A stretch of DNA of 64,000 nt from Tsukamurella pseudospumae (GTDB lineage Bacteria > Actinomycetota > Actinomycetes > Mycobacteriales > Mycobacteriaceae). Location of the stretch: NCBI RefSeq assembly GCF_001575205.1, contig NZ_LSRE01000009.1, positions 1-64,000 of the forward strand, written 5' to 3'. A model generated the notes under the pieces. It was not told the origin of the DNA. It made no database searches and saw only the letters and a program-made list of their open reading frames with translations. A program made the position numbers and the translations under genes. Of this stretch, positions 15,761 to 24,735 are shown piece by piece; within the stretch, counting starts at the first letter, position 1, and each line of letters begins with the position of its first letter.

Positions 15761-17953
15761 ATGTCTGACAACATGATCCGCTGGGAGCAGGATGCCGACG
15801 GCATCGTCGTCCTGACGATGGACGATCCCACCAGCTCGGCGAACACCATGAACGAGCTGTACGGCACGTCCATGCGCGCCACCGTCGACCGCCTCGAGGC
15901 CGAGGTCGAGTCGATCACCGGAATCGTGCTCACCTCCGCGAAGAAGACCTTCTTCGCCGGTGGCAACCTGACCGAGATCCGCAAGGCCACGAAGGCCGAC
16001 GCGCAGAAGGTCTTCGACGAGGTGCAGGAGATCAAGAAGGATCTCCGCCGCCTCGAGAAGCTGCCCAAGCCCGTGGTCGCCGCGATCAACGGTGCCGCGC
16101 TCGGCGGCGGCCTCGAGATCGCCCTCGCGACCAACCACCGCATCGCGGCGGACGTGCGCGGCAGCAAGATCGGCCTCCCCGAGGTCAGCCTCGGCCTGCT
16201 CCCCGGCGGCGGCGGCGTGGTCCGCACCGTCCGGATGCTGGGGCTGCAGGGCGCGCTCATGGGCGTGCTGCTCCAGGGCCAGCAGATGGCTCCGGCCAAG
16301 GCCCAGGCGACGGGCCTGGTCAACGAGCTGGTCGGCACCGTCGACGAGCTGATCCCCGCCGCGAAGGCGTGGATCAAGGCCAACCCCGAGGCCTCGGCGC
16401 AGCCGTGGGACGTCAAGGGCCACCGCATTCCCGGCGGCTCCCCGATCGACAAGACCCTGGCACCGAACGCCCCCGCGTTCCCGGCCAACCTGCGCAAGCA
16501 GCTCAAGGGTGCGCCGATGCCGGCGCCGGAGGCCATCATGGCCGCCGCGTTCGAGGGCACCTACGTCGACTTCGACACCGCCCTCGAGATCGAGTCGCGC
16601 TACTTCACCAAGCTGGCCACCGGCCAGGTGTCGAAGAACATGATCAAGGCGTTCTTCTTCGACCTGCAGCACATCAACGGCGGCGGCTCGCGGCCCGACG
16701 GCTTCGAGAAGTACCAGGCCAAGAAGGTCGGCGTCATCGGCGCCGGCATGATGGGCGCGGCCATCGCGTACGTCTCGGCCAAGGCCGGCATCGAGGTCGT
16801 CCTCAAGGACATCGACATCGACGCGGCCAAGCGCGGCAAGGCGTACTCGGAGCAGCTCGAGGCGAAGGCGCTGGCCAAGGGCCGCACCACGCAGGAGAAG
16901 TCCGACGCGCTGCTCGCCCGCATCACGCCGACCGTCGACCCGCAGGACTTCGCGGGCGTCGACCTCGTGATCGAGGCCGCGTTCGAGTCGGTCGAGGTCA
17001 AGAACAAGGTGTTCCAGGAGATCGAGGACATCGTCGAGCCCGACGCCATCCTCGGCTCCAACACCTCGACGCTGCCGATCACCATCCTCGCCGAGGGCGT
17101 CAAGCGCTCCGAGGACTTCATCGGCATCCACTTCTTCAGCCCCGTCGACAAGATGCCGCTGGTGGAGATCATCAAGGGCGAGAAGACCTCCGACGCCGTG
17201 CTGGCCAAGGTGATCGACTACACCCTGCAGATCAAGAAGACCCCGATCGTCGTCCACGACAGCCGCGGCTTCTTCACCTCGCGCGTCATCGGCACGTTCA
17301 TCAACGAGGCCCTCGCGGCCATCGGTGAGGGCGTCGACCCGGTGTACCTGGAGCAGGCGGGCCAGCAGGCCGGCTACCCGGCCGCGCCGCTGCAGCTGAC
17401 GGACGAGCTGACGCTCACCCTGATGCAGAAGATCCGCCTCGCCACCGAGACGGCTCTCAAGGCCGAGGGCAAGGACGTCCCGCAGCACGGCGCATTCGCC
17501 GTCGTGGACTGGATGGTCGAGAACGGTCGCACCTCCAAGAAGGACGGCGCGGGCTTCTACGACTACGCCGAGGGCAAGCGGACCGGCCTCTGGCAGGGCT
17601 TCCAGGAGCACTTCAAGTCGGGCTCCGTGAAGCCGGACTTCGCAGAGCTCCAGGAGCGCATGCTCTTCATCGAGTCCATCGAGACCGTGCGTTGCTTCGA
17701 CGAGGGCGTGCTCACGTCCGTCGCCGACGCCAACATCGGCTCGATCTTCGGCATCGGCTTCCCCGCGTGGACCGGTGGCGTCATGCAGTACATCAACGGC
17801 TACGAGGGCCGCCCGGGCACGCCCGCCGAGGGCCTCACCGGTCCGAAGGCCTTCGTCGAGCAGGCGAAGTTCCTGGCCGGCAAGTACGGCGAGCAGTTCA
17901 CGCCGCCCGCCTCGCTGGTCGCCAAGGCCGAGGCCGGCGAGACCTACGAGTAG
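15761..17953 (+). CDS. fadB: Multifunctional fatty-acid oxidation protein FadB (enoyl-CoA hydratase / 3-hydroxyacyl-CoA dehydrogenase)
   Basis: The 730-aa alpha subunit has an N-terminal crotonase domain (about 1-290) with the NGAALGGGLE oxyanion/Glu segment and G-L-P-E-V-S-L-G. It is followed by an NAD-binding 3-hydroxyacyl-CoA dehydrogenase domain (GVIGAGMMGA at about 326) and its C-terminal helical domains, including catalytic His in G-I-H-F-F-S-P. It hydrates enoyl-CoA and oxidises the product for FadA. An ACAGGAGA ribosome site precedes the ATG. A strong intrinsic terminator ends the operon 30 bp after the stop. Confidence 0.95.
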   Translation: MSDNMIRWEQDADGIVVLTMDDPTSSANTMNELYGTSMRATVDRLEAEVESITGIVLTSAKKTFFAGGNLTEIRKATKADAQKVFDEVQEIKKDLRRLEKLPKPVVAAINGAALGGGLEIALATNHRIAADVRGSKIGLPEVSLGLLPGGGGVVRTVRMLGLQGALMGVLLQGQQMAPAKAQATGLVNELVGTVDELIPAAKAWIKANPEASAQPWDVKGHRIPGGSPIDKTLAPNAPAFPANLRKQLKGAPMPAPEAIMAAAFEGTYVDFDTALEIESRYFTKLATGQVSKNMIKAFFFDLQHINGGGSRPDGFEKYQAKKVGVIGAGMMGAAIAYVSAKAGIEVVLKDIDIDAAKRGKAYSEQLEAKALAKGRTTQEKSDALLARITPTVDPQDFAGVDLVIEAAFESVEVKNKVFQEIEDIVEPDAILGSNTSTLPITILAEGVKRSEDFIGIHFFSPVDKMPLVEIIKGEKTSDAVLAKVIDYTLQIKKTPIVVHDSRGFFTSRVIGTFINEALAAIGEGVDPVYLEQAGQQAGYPAAPLQLTDELTLTLMQKIRLATETALKAEGKDVPQHGAFAVVDWMVENGRTSKKDGAGFYDYAEGKRTGLWQGFQEHFKSGSVKPDFAELQERMLFIESIETVRCFDEGVLTSVADANIGSIFGIGFPAWTGGVMQYINGYEGRPGTPAEGLTGPKAFVEQAKFLAGKYGEQFTPPASLVAKAEAGETYE

Positions 17954-17982
17954 GTCCGCGTCGAGCACTCGCTCCAACTGAG

Positions 17983-18024
17983 AGGTCCGGCATCACCCCA
18001 CAGGTGATGCCGGACCTTTCGTTT
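17983..18024 (+). terminator. Intrinsic terminator of fadAB
   Basis: A perfect 15-bp stem (17983-17997 with 18003-18017), a 5-nt loop and a following T-rich TTCGTTT tail fit a rho-independent terminator just after fadB. Confidence 0.88.
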
Positions 18025-18123
18025 CCGGGGTCGACGGTGCGCCGTGCCCGGTTGGCGGCGGTGCGGCGCGGTGTCCGGGTTCGACGGTGCGGGCCGCGTT
18101 GAGAAGGCGGGTGCCCGTTCGCC

Positions 18124-18208
18124 AAGCCATGCGTGCGGCGCATGGTTGCATATTTTGCAGGTCAGAGCGATATTTTCGGTCGAAGCCATGCGTCCGGCGC
18201 ATGGGTCG
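18124..18208 (+). repeat. Palindrome-bounded ~85-nt element, copy A
   Basis: Two short palindromes with CCATGCG/CGCATGG arms flank an AT-richer core containing GCAGGTC at offset 34-40. The same layout recurs in reverse orientation at 18457-18545. No reading frame with coding character crosses it. It may encode a structured RNA or be a small dispersed repeat. Confidence 0.65.
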
Positions 18209-18360
18209 CGGCTCGGCGTGGCCTTGGGGGCGGCCGCGTGGCGCGCGGGACGGCGGCGTGGCGTGGGGGGCGACGGCGCGGCGTGGGGGACGGCTGACCC
18301 CTCGTCGGACGACCGGCGTTCGGTGGGGGAGCGGACGTTTGGGTCGCGGCTCGGTGTGGC
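18203..18360. other. GC-rich spacer with a 20-bp direct repeat
   Basis: Between the two palindromic elements the sequence is very GC-rich and lacks a convincing gene. A 20-bp word at 18203-18222 recurs at 18341-18360 with one mismatch. The stretch 18240-18300 consists of GGCGTGG/GGGACGG-like near repeats. The whole non-coding interval from 18018 to 18776 appears to hold only repeats. Confidence 0.5.
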
Positions 18361-18456
18361 GCGGGGGACGAACCGGAATCGGGGGTCCCTGCGGTGGCCG
18401 CGAGGTCGGGGACCGAAGCGCACGGTGATTCCCCATGGATCAGCAGCGGCAGGCGC

Positions 18457-18545
18457 GAGCCATGCGTGCGGCGCATGGCTCGGTCGCATGAAAAGCCCTT
18501 TGACCTGCGGTTATGTGAGGTATGCGTGTCACGCATGGCTTTGCG
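18457..18545 (-). repeat. Palindrome-bounded ~85-nt element, copy B (inverted)
   Basis: This is the reverse-complement relative of the element at 18124-18208. Read on the minus strand it starts AAAGCCATGCGTG, carries GCAGGTC at the same offset, and ends in the AGCCATGCG palindrome. Bases 18457-18481 form a perfect 10-bp stem with a 5-nt loop, and 18522-18536 are a 7-bp palindrome. The palindromes and core are conserved while the spacer sequences differ. Confidence 0.65.
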
Positions 18546-18776
18546 GATCGGCATGGCACCTCTGGGTCCCCCGGCCACCTCGGCGTTCCCGGGTCGACGT
18601 CCACGCGGTACGTCCGGCCGATGGGTCTCCGGGCGCGCTCCCGTAGCGGCCGCCCGCAGCTCGGAGTGCCAGCGCCAGCCGCCGGCGCGCCAGCCGTCGG
18701 AGCTCAGCCCGTAGCCCGCGGAGCGCCCGCCGCCGGAGCGTGCGCTCCGGAACGGGCGGGCGCACCGTCGGGTCCG

Positions 18777-19547
18777 CTACTCCGGACCGGCCTCGATGAC
18801 CTGCTCCGCGACCTCCGCGAGCCGAACGTTGCTGTCCTGCGAGAGCCGGGCCAACAACCTGAAGGCTGCGTCGGAGTCGAGCTTGTAGCGCTCCATGATC
18901 ATGCCCTTGGCCTGGCCGATCACGTCGCGGGTGGTGAGGGCGGCGCGGATCTGCTCCTTCTCGCGCACGGCGGAGAAGGCGACCGCCGCGTGCACCGCGA
19001 ACAGGGAACCGATGGACACGGACTCGGCGTCGAACGAGTGAGGTTCGCGCGCCATCAGATCGAGTGTGCCGTAGGCGTCGTTCTGGACGTACAGGCAGAA
19101 CGAGAGGATCGAGCCCACACCCGCGGTCTGCGCCGCGAGTGCGAATCGGGGCCAGCGGTCCTCGGCGGAGGTGTCGTCGATGAGGATCGTCGTCGATTCG
19201 AAGGTGGCCCCCACGCTGGGCCCCTCCTGCAGGTCGCGCTGGACATCGGCGACCCGTTGCGCCTCGTCGCCGATCACCACCGGATGGGAGATCCCGCCCT
19301 TGGGATCGACGAGGGTCACGCTCGCGAAGTCCGCTCCCGGCACCTGCTCCACGGCGAACTGGGTCGCCGCGGTGAGAAGGGACTCCGAATCACCGGACTG
19401 CTCGCGCAGCAACCTCGCGATCTCGCCCATCCGCTCGCTGAGGCTCAGTTCCTCGAGGACCACCTCCTCGGCGGGCGGCGTTTCGTGCACGATGCCGAGG
19501 ATCGAGGGGAGCTGTTCAGTGGTCTGTTTGCGTGAAGGCACGGCCAC
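18777..19547 (-). CDS. GAF-ANTAR domain transcription antitermination regulator
   Basis: The 256-aa protein has a GAF sensor domain (about residues 40-185) and a C-terminal ANTAR RNA-binding domain (about 195-250), recognisable from R-x-V-I-G-Q-A-K-G-M-I-M-E-R followed by A-F-x-L-L. ANTAR proteins bind paired hexaloop hairpins in mRNA leaders to prevent termination. Actinobacteria often join ANTAR to GAF or PAS sensors. GTG 19547 has a GGAGAA site 4 bp upstream; a longer in-frame extension has no coding character. It is transcribed alone, convergent to the repeat-rich region. Confidence 0.87.
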   Translation of the reverse strand: MAVPSRKQTTEQLPSILGIVHETPPAEEVVLEELSLSERMGEIARLLREQSGDSESLLTAATQFAVEQVPGADFASVTLVDPKGGISHPVVIGDEAQRVADVQRDLQEGPSVGATFESTTILIDDTSAEDRWPRFALAAQTAGVGSILSFCLYVQNDAYGTLDLMAREPHSFDAESVSIGSLFAVHAAVAFSAVREKEQIRAALTTRDVIGQAKGMIMERYKLDSDAAFRLLARLSQDSNVRLAEVAEQVIEAGPE

Positions 19548-19638
19548 CCGTTCTCCGTGCCGGTGGGGCACGGGGTTACAACGTGGGTATCCGCCGGTTG
19601 CTGGACGGGACAACGGTAGGGCTATTACTGATCGACAG

Positions 19639-21666
19639 TTACCATATCGAGACCCGACGCTCGGGGTCCAGAAACAGGCGATCCCCGGCAGAGACGCCGA
19701 AGGCCGTGTAGAACTCGTCGAGGTTGGACACAATGGCATTGCAACGGAATTCGGCCGGCGAGTGCGGGTCGATGGCCAGTCGTCTGACGGCCTCCTCGGG
19801 TCGTGACTTGCCCCGCCAGATCTCGCCCCAGCTGTAGAAGACGCGCTGTAGACCGTTCAGTCCGTCAATCTCCGTGTCGGCATCGTCGACGGTGCCGCCG
19901 GCCCGTTCCCGGGCGATGCCGTACGCGACGAGTGCGATGCCCAACCCGCCGAGATCGCCGATGTTCTCGCCGACCGTGAAGCCGCCGTTGACGTGATGCG
20001 CGGACCCGTCCGGCTCACCGGCCAGTTCCCTCGGCACCAGCGCGTCGTACTGCTCGATCAGAGCCGTCGTGCGCTTGCCGAACTCCGCGCGGTCGGAGTC
20101 GGTCCACCAGTCCTCGAGGTTGCCGTCACCGTCGTACTTGGCTCCCTGATCGTCGAAGCCGTGGCCGATCTCGTGCCCGATCACCGCGCCGATCCCGCCG
20201 TAGTTGACGGCGTCGTCGGCGTCCGGGGCGAAGAACGGCGGCTGCAGGATCGCCGCAGGGAAGACGATCTCGTTCATACCGGGGTTGTAGTAGGCGTTCA
20301 CCGTCTGCGGGGTCATGAACCACTCGTCGCGATCCACGGGCGCGCCGATCTTCGCGAACTCCCGGTCGTGCTCGAAGGCCTCGCCGCGGCGCAGGTTGCC
20401 GATGAGGTCGTCGCGGCGGATCTCCAGCGCCGCGTAATCGCGCGCCGCGTCCGGGTAGCCGATCTTCGGGGTGAACTTGCCCAGCTTCTCCAACGCCCGC
20501 TCGCGCGTGGCGGGGGTCATCCACGGCAGCTCGGAGATCCGGCGACGGTACGCCTCGACCAGGTCCGCCACCAGCGCCTGCATCCGCTCCTTGGAATCGG
20601 CCGGGAAGTGCTGCGCCGTGTACAGCTCGCCGACCGCGAAGCCCAGGTACTGCTCGACCAGCGTGACGCCGCGCTTCCAGCGCTCGCGGATCTCCGGCGT
20701 ACCGGTGAGCGTGGTGCCGTAGAAGGCGAAGTGCTCATCGACCAGGTCGTCCGTGAGGAACGGGCTGCGCGCGTGCAGCAGGCTCCACGCCAGCCAGGCG
20801 CGCCACTGCTCGACCGGCCGATCGGTGATCAGGTCGGCCACGTGTGTGGCGTACGAGGGCTGGCGGACGTTCACCTCCGCGAACACCGGGGAGTCGGCCG
20901 AACCTGCGACCGCGGCGACCCAGTCCGTGAGACGCAGGCCGGGCGCCTCGGCGTCCAGCTCGGCGAAGGTCCGCAGGTTGTAGCCCTTGTCGGCGTCGCG
21001 ACGGTCCACCACGTTCCAGTGCCCGGCGGCGATCGCCGTCTCCAGGTCGAGCACCTGCGCGGCGGCCGCGTCCTCCTCGCCCGGGGCGACGACGCCCTCG
21101 AGCGCGCCGGTCGCCAGGCGGAAGGTCGCGGCGACGTGGGCGACGAACTTCTCCCGCACCGGCGCGTACTGCTCCTCGCGGTAGTACGCCTCGTCGGGCA
21201 GCGAGATGCCGGATTGCACCAGGTTGACCAGGTAGCGGTCGGACCGCTTGGCATCGGTGTCCACGTAGTAGCCGAGCACGCCGCGCAGGCCCGTTCGCTG
21301 CAGGCGCCCGAGCACCGTGACCAGGTCCGACGGTGACTGCACCCAGCGGATCTCGGTCAGCTCGTCGGTCAGCGGCGTCAGCCCGGCAGCGGCGACGGCG
21401 GCGGTGTCCATGAAGCTCGCGTAGAGGTCGCCGATCTTGCGGGCGTCGCCGGCGCCGTCGGCCGGGGCGGCGGCGCACTCCTCGACGATGTCGCGCACGT
21501 GCTGCTCCGCGGCGTCGCGGAGGGCGTAGAAGGCACCGTCGGTCGAGCGGTCCGCGGGGATCTCGTGGCTGTCCAGCCACTGACCGTTGACGTGGCCGAA
21601 CAGATCGTCCTGCACGCGGACGGCGGGGTCGACATGGCTGAGGTCCAGGGCGGGAGTGGAGGTCAC
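19639..21666 (-). CDS. M13-family zinc metallopeptidase (neprilysin/PepO, Zmp1-like)
   Basis: This 675-aa enzyme is full-length for M13 peptidases. The zinc site HEIGH (with V-I-G before it), the downstream G-E-N-I-x-D motif providing the third ligand, and the substrate-binding N-A-Y-Y motif are all present. No signal peptide is evident, as in mycobacterial Zmp1, which is released by an unclear route. It probably trims peptides up to about 50 residues. GTG 21666 gives the conserved N-terminus; longer in-frame starts add residues without similarity. The gene is divergent from a secreted hydrolase across a 158-bp promoter region. Confidence 0.93.
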   Translation of the reverse strand: MTSTPALDLSHVDPAVRVQDDLFGHVNGQWLDSHEIPADRSTDGAFYALRDAAEQHVRDIVEECAAAPADGAGDARKIGDLYASFMDTAAVAAAGLTPLTDELTEIRWVQSPSDLVTVLGRLQRTGLRGVLGYYVDTDAKRSDRYLVNLVQSGISLPDEAYYREEQYAPVREKFVAHVAATFRLATGALEGVVAPGEEDAAAAQVLDLETAIAAGHWNVVDRRDADKGYNLRTFAELDAEAPGLRLTDWVAAVAGSADSPVFAEVNVRQPSYATHVADLITDRPVEQWRAWLAWSLLHARSPFLTDDLVDEHFAFYGTTLTGTPEIRERWKRGVTLVEQYLGFAVGELYTAQHFPADSKERMQALVADLVEAYRRRISELPWMTPATRERALEKLGKFTPKIGYPDAARDYAALEIRRDDLIGNLRRGEAFEHDREFAKIGAPVDRDEWFMTPQTVNAYYNPGMNEIVFPAAILQPPFFAPDADDAVNYGGIGAVIGHEIGHGFDDQGAKYDGDGNLEDWWTDSDRAEFGKRTTALIEQYDALVPRELAGEPDGSAHHVNGGFTVGENIGDLGGLGIALVAYGIARERAGGTVDDADTEIDGLNGLQRVFYSWGEIWRGKSRPEEAVRRLAIDPHSPAEFRCNAIVSNLDEFYTAFGVSAGDRLFLDPERRVSIW

Positions 21667-21824
21667 CTTCCCATCCTGCCAGCTCCTCCTCAGTGATCTC
21701 ACATGGTGGGAGAACTTACTCGTCAGTATTCCGTGTGACGCCGCACAGCGATACGGTGCCGTGTGATGCATACCGCAAACGGGGCTGGCCTGTGCGGTGG
21801 AGCTATGTTCAAGGAGATTCTCGT

Positions 21825-23897
21825 ATGAGGCTGACGCGTCCGCGCCTGCGACTGGTTCTCGCCGCCCTCCTCACGGTGTTCGTCCTCGTGGCGACCGTGG
21901 TGACCGTCCCCGGACTGAACGCGAAGGCGAGTGCGGAGCCGTGGAAGCCCGGCCCCGGCGTCGCCGGGATGATCAACCCCGAGTGGATCGCCGATCACGA
22001 CGGCCCCACGAAGTACCCCAAGATGGCCATCGAGTGGGACGTGCCGGTCACGATGTCCGACGGCACGGTGCTCAAGGCCAACGTCTTCCGCCCCGCCGAT
22101 GCATCGGGCCGGGCGATCGACACGAAGACCCCGACGATCGTCAACATGACGCCGTACACCAAGTTCGTCAGCGCCATCGCGACGCTCGCGATGAACGTCC
22201 CGGTGCTCTCTCCCGCGCTGATCCAGCTGCTGAACCTGTTCAACTTCGCCGGCACCCCGATCGCCGGCGTCAACGACCTGCGTGATGTGCTCAACGGCGG
22301 CATGGTCAGCTCCTTCACCGGCTTGGACCCGAAGCTGGTGCAGAACGGCTACACCCAGGTCGTCGTCGATGTCCGCGGAACCGGCAACTCCCAGGGCGTG
22401 TGGCAGGTCTTCGCCGAGCGCGAGCAGCAGGACACCGTCGAGGTCCTGGACTGGGTCCGCAAGCAGAAGTGGGCCAACGGCCGGATGGGCATGACCGGCG
22501 TGTCCTACTCGGGCATCAACCAGCTCCAGGTGGCGGCGCGGAACCCGAAGGGCCTACAGGCGCTGTTCCCGGTGGTGCCGGGCGCGGACCTGACCGCCGA
22601 CATCATCGCCCCCGGCGGCGGCCTGGGCGTCGGCTTCCTCGGCCCCTGGCTCGCGCTGGTCAACGTCCTCAAGTTCATCCCGGACATCCGCTCGCTGCTG
22701 AACGGCACCTTCGATTGGAAGTGGCTGCAGCAGCGCATCGAGAACCCCGCGGTCTTCGTGCCGCAGCTGCTCTCCGGCGTCTTCTCGCCGAGCGTCGACG
22801 GCCTCGACCCGAAGACCAAGGAGCTGATCGACAAGAACTCGCCGCTGCGGCAGGCCTTCCGGACGCCGCTGAACAAGATCACCACGCCCACCTTCGCGTT
22901 CGGCGGCTGGCACGACCTGTTCACGAACACCGAATGGCGCCTGCCGTCCGAGCTCAGCAGCCTGCCGCTGTCGAAGAAGAAGGTGATCATCGGCGACGCC
23001 TACCACGTCACCGTCACCCATGACCTGGGCGGCGTGAACCAGCCGACCCGCGCCGACGTGCTGCAGAAGGCGTGGTTCGACAAGTGGCTCAAGGACGCCG
23101 ACAACGGCATCGACAACTACGCGCCGGTCACCGTGCACCGCAAGGGCGGCGGCTGGTGGCAGGGCGACAGCTTCCCGGAGCCGAACCAGCAGTACCAGCG
23201 CATGTACCTGTCGAGCCTCACCTCCGGCACGGCGCCGGGCTCGCTGTCCGACAACAGCCTGCAGACCGCGAAGCCGAAGCTCGCGGCGCGGCGCACCGTC
23301 GGCCCCGGCCTCAGCACGCTGTGCTCGAACGACACCGGGCAGGCGATGTTCGGCCTCCTGGTCTTCCAGGGCTGCGCCGCCGACAACCGCGTCGCGGAGA
23401 TGAACGGGCTGACCTTCACGAGTAGGCCCGTCGGGAAGTCGACCGTGATCTCGGGCCCGATCAACCTGCACCTCACGACCACGCAGGACCAGCGGGACGC
23501 GTACTGGTCGGTGAACGTCACCGATGTCTCGCCCGACGGCCGGTCCGAGGTGATCAGTTCCGGGCAGCTCACCACCTCGCTGCGGCAGATCGATGACTCC
23601 CGCAGCCTCAAGACCGCCGCCGGCGACTACACCGCGCCCTACTACCAGCTCGACATCAACCAGCGGCAGCTGGTCAAGCCGGGGCAGGTCGTGGAGCTCG
23701 ACATCGCCACGCACGCGGTCAGCGCGATCCTCAAGCCCGGCCATCGCCTCCGGGTGGACGTGTTCGCGCTGAACCTCATCAAGGCCATCACGCTGGGCCC
23801 GGTCACCTCGGAGACCAAGTTCTCGCCGCAGCACGTGGTGATCGACCCGAACCGGCCCAGCTACCTCGTGGTGCCCTCGGACCGACCGCTGCCCTAG
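21825..23897 (+). CDS. Secreted CocE/NonD (X-Pro dipeptidyl-peptidase S15) family hydrolase
   Basis: The 690-aa protein begins with a clear signal peptide (about 1-37). The alpha/beta-hydrolase core has an R-G-T-G-x-S oxyanion region and nucleophile Ser in G-V-S-Y-S-G. A C-terminal jelly-roll domain of the S15 type follows (about 430-690). These enzymes cleave acyl or peptide bonds of varied small substrates. In mycolate bacteria several are exported and act on envelope or host compounds. ATG 21825 has an AAGGAG site 8 bp upstream, so the longer in-frame extension upstream is not used. Confidence 0.88.
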   Translation: MRLTRPRLRLVLAALLTVFVLVATVVTVPGLNAKASAEPWKPGPGVAGMINPEWIADHDGPTKYPKMAIEWDVPVTMSDGTVLKANVFRPADASGRAIDTKTPTIVNMTPYTKFVSAIATLAMNVPVLSPALIQLLNLFNFAGTPIAGVNDLRDVLNGGMVSSFTGLDPKLVQNGYTQVVVDVRGTGNSQGVWQVFAEREQQDTVEVLDWVRKQKWANGRMGMTGVSYSGINQLQVAARNPKGLQALFPVVPGADLTADIIAPGGGLGVGFLGPWLALVNVLKFIPDIRSLLNGTFDWKWLQQRIENPAVFVPQLLSGVFSPSVDGLDPKTKELIDKNSPLRQAFRTPLNKITTPTFAFGGWHDLFTNTEWRLPSELSSLPLSKKKVIIGDAYHVTVTHDLGGVNQPTRADVLQKAWFDKWLKDADNGIDNYAPVTVHRKGGGWWQGDSFPEPNQQYQRMYLSSLTSGTAPGSLSDNSLQTAKPKLAARRTVGPGLSTLCSNDTGQAMFGLLVFQGCAADNRVAEMNGLTFTSRPVGKSTVISGPINLHLTTTQDQRDAYWSVNVTDVSPDGRSEVISSGQLTTSLRQIDDSRSLKTAAGDYTAPYYQLDINQRQLVKPGQVVELDIATHAVSAILKPGHRLRVDVFALNLIKAITLGPVTSETKFSPQHVVIDPNRPSYLVVPSDRPLP

Positions 23898-23906
23898 GTC
23901 GCGGGG

Positions 23907-23931
23907 CGGCCCCGGCGGACCGTCGGGGCCG
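23907..23931. terminator. Bidirectional terminator between convergent genes
   Basis: An 8-bp GC stem (23907-23914 with 23924-23931) with a 9-nt loop lies in the 36-bp gap between the hydrolase and pirin stop codons. Confidence 0.5.
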
Positions 23932-23933
23932 GG

Positions 23934-24656
23934 TCAGCCGCCCAGGCGGGTGAGCATGCGCCAGAACAGGAGTTCGGCACCGTCGGGCCCGGCGGTCACG
24001 CGCCGTCCGTCCCCGACGGTGCGCAGTGAGTCACCGTCGGACAGCAGTCCCGGGCCCTCGATGTCAGCGGCCCCGTCGGCGAGGTAGAGGTGCCCGAAGG
24101 GCGCGTCCGGAAGGTCGACGGTGCCGCCCGGCGCCAGGCGCGCCGCGAACAGGGTGGCGCCGCGGTTCCCGATCCGGACGGCCGCGTCCTGCGCGGGGTC
24201 GCCCGACGCGACCGGAACCAGCCCGCCCGCGGCCAGTTCGGCCGTCGTGTCGCGCTGCTCGTACGACGGTGCGCCGCCCGGCTCGTCCGGCAGGACCCAC
24301 ATCTGGACGAACCGGACATCGGCGCCCTCGACGGCGCGGTCGTTGCGCTCGGAGTGCAGCACCCCGGTCCCGGCACTCATGCGCTGCGCGAGACCCGGGT
24401 GGACCAGCCCGGCGTGTCCCTCACTGTCCTGGTGGACGAGCGAGCCGGACAGCACCCAGGTGACGATCTCGACGGCGCGGTGGGGGTGCGTGTCGAAGCC
24501 CGTGCCCGCCCGGACCTGCTCCGCGTTGCAGGCCAGCAGGATTCCGTGGTGGGTATTGTCGGGATCGTAGTGATCTCCGAAGGAGAAGCAGTGACGCGAC
24601 CGGACGCCGGGCATCGACGACGCTGCCCGGTCCGCGGAACGCACCACCAGATCCAT
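23934..24656 (-). CDS. Pirin-family cupin protein
   Basis: The 240-aa protein has the pirin N-terminal cupin with metal-binding His/Glu residues in H-P-H-x-x-x-E-I and a following H-S-E-x-N segment. A second, weaker cupin half follows. Pirins are iron-binding quercetinase-like or redox-linked regulatory proteins; the substrate is unknown. It is transcribed divergently from the penicillin-binding-like lipoprotein gene with a 79-bp gap. Confidence 0.88.
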   Translation of the reverse strand: MDLVVRSADRAASSMPGVRSRHCFSFGDHYDPDNTHHGILLACNAEQVRAGTGFDTHPHRAVEIVTWVLSGSLVHQDSEGHAGLVHPGLAQRMSAGTGVLHSERNDRAVEGADVRFVQMWVLPDEPGGAPSYEQRDTTAELAAGGLVPVASGDPAQDAAVRIGNRGATLFAARLAPGGTVDLPDAPFGHLYLADGAADIEGPGLLSDGDSLRTVGDGRRVTAGPDGAELLFWRMLTRLGG

Positions 24657-24735
24657 ATCCCAAGGATGCCATGTTCGGAAAGGTAAGCTCCGCCGTCAGG
24701 GATGGCGCTGGGCCGTTCACCACGAGGGAGGCGAC

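Noticed and set aside
14429-17977. 1182-codon minus-strand frame opposite fadA-fadB
   Set aside because: Its translation is an Asp/Leu/Gly/Arg-rich shadow; fadA and fadB account for the region.
18044-18646. 200-codon frame across the repeat-rich intergenic region
   Set aside because: It runs through palindromes and direct repeats, lacks a Shine-Dalgarno and gives a low-complexity Arg/Gly product.
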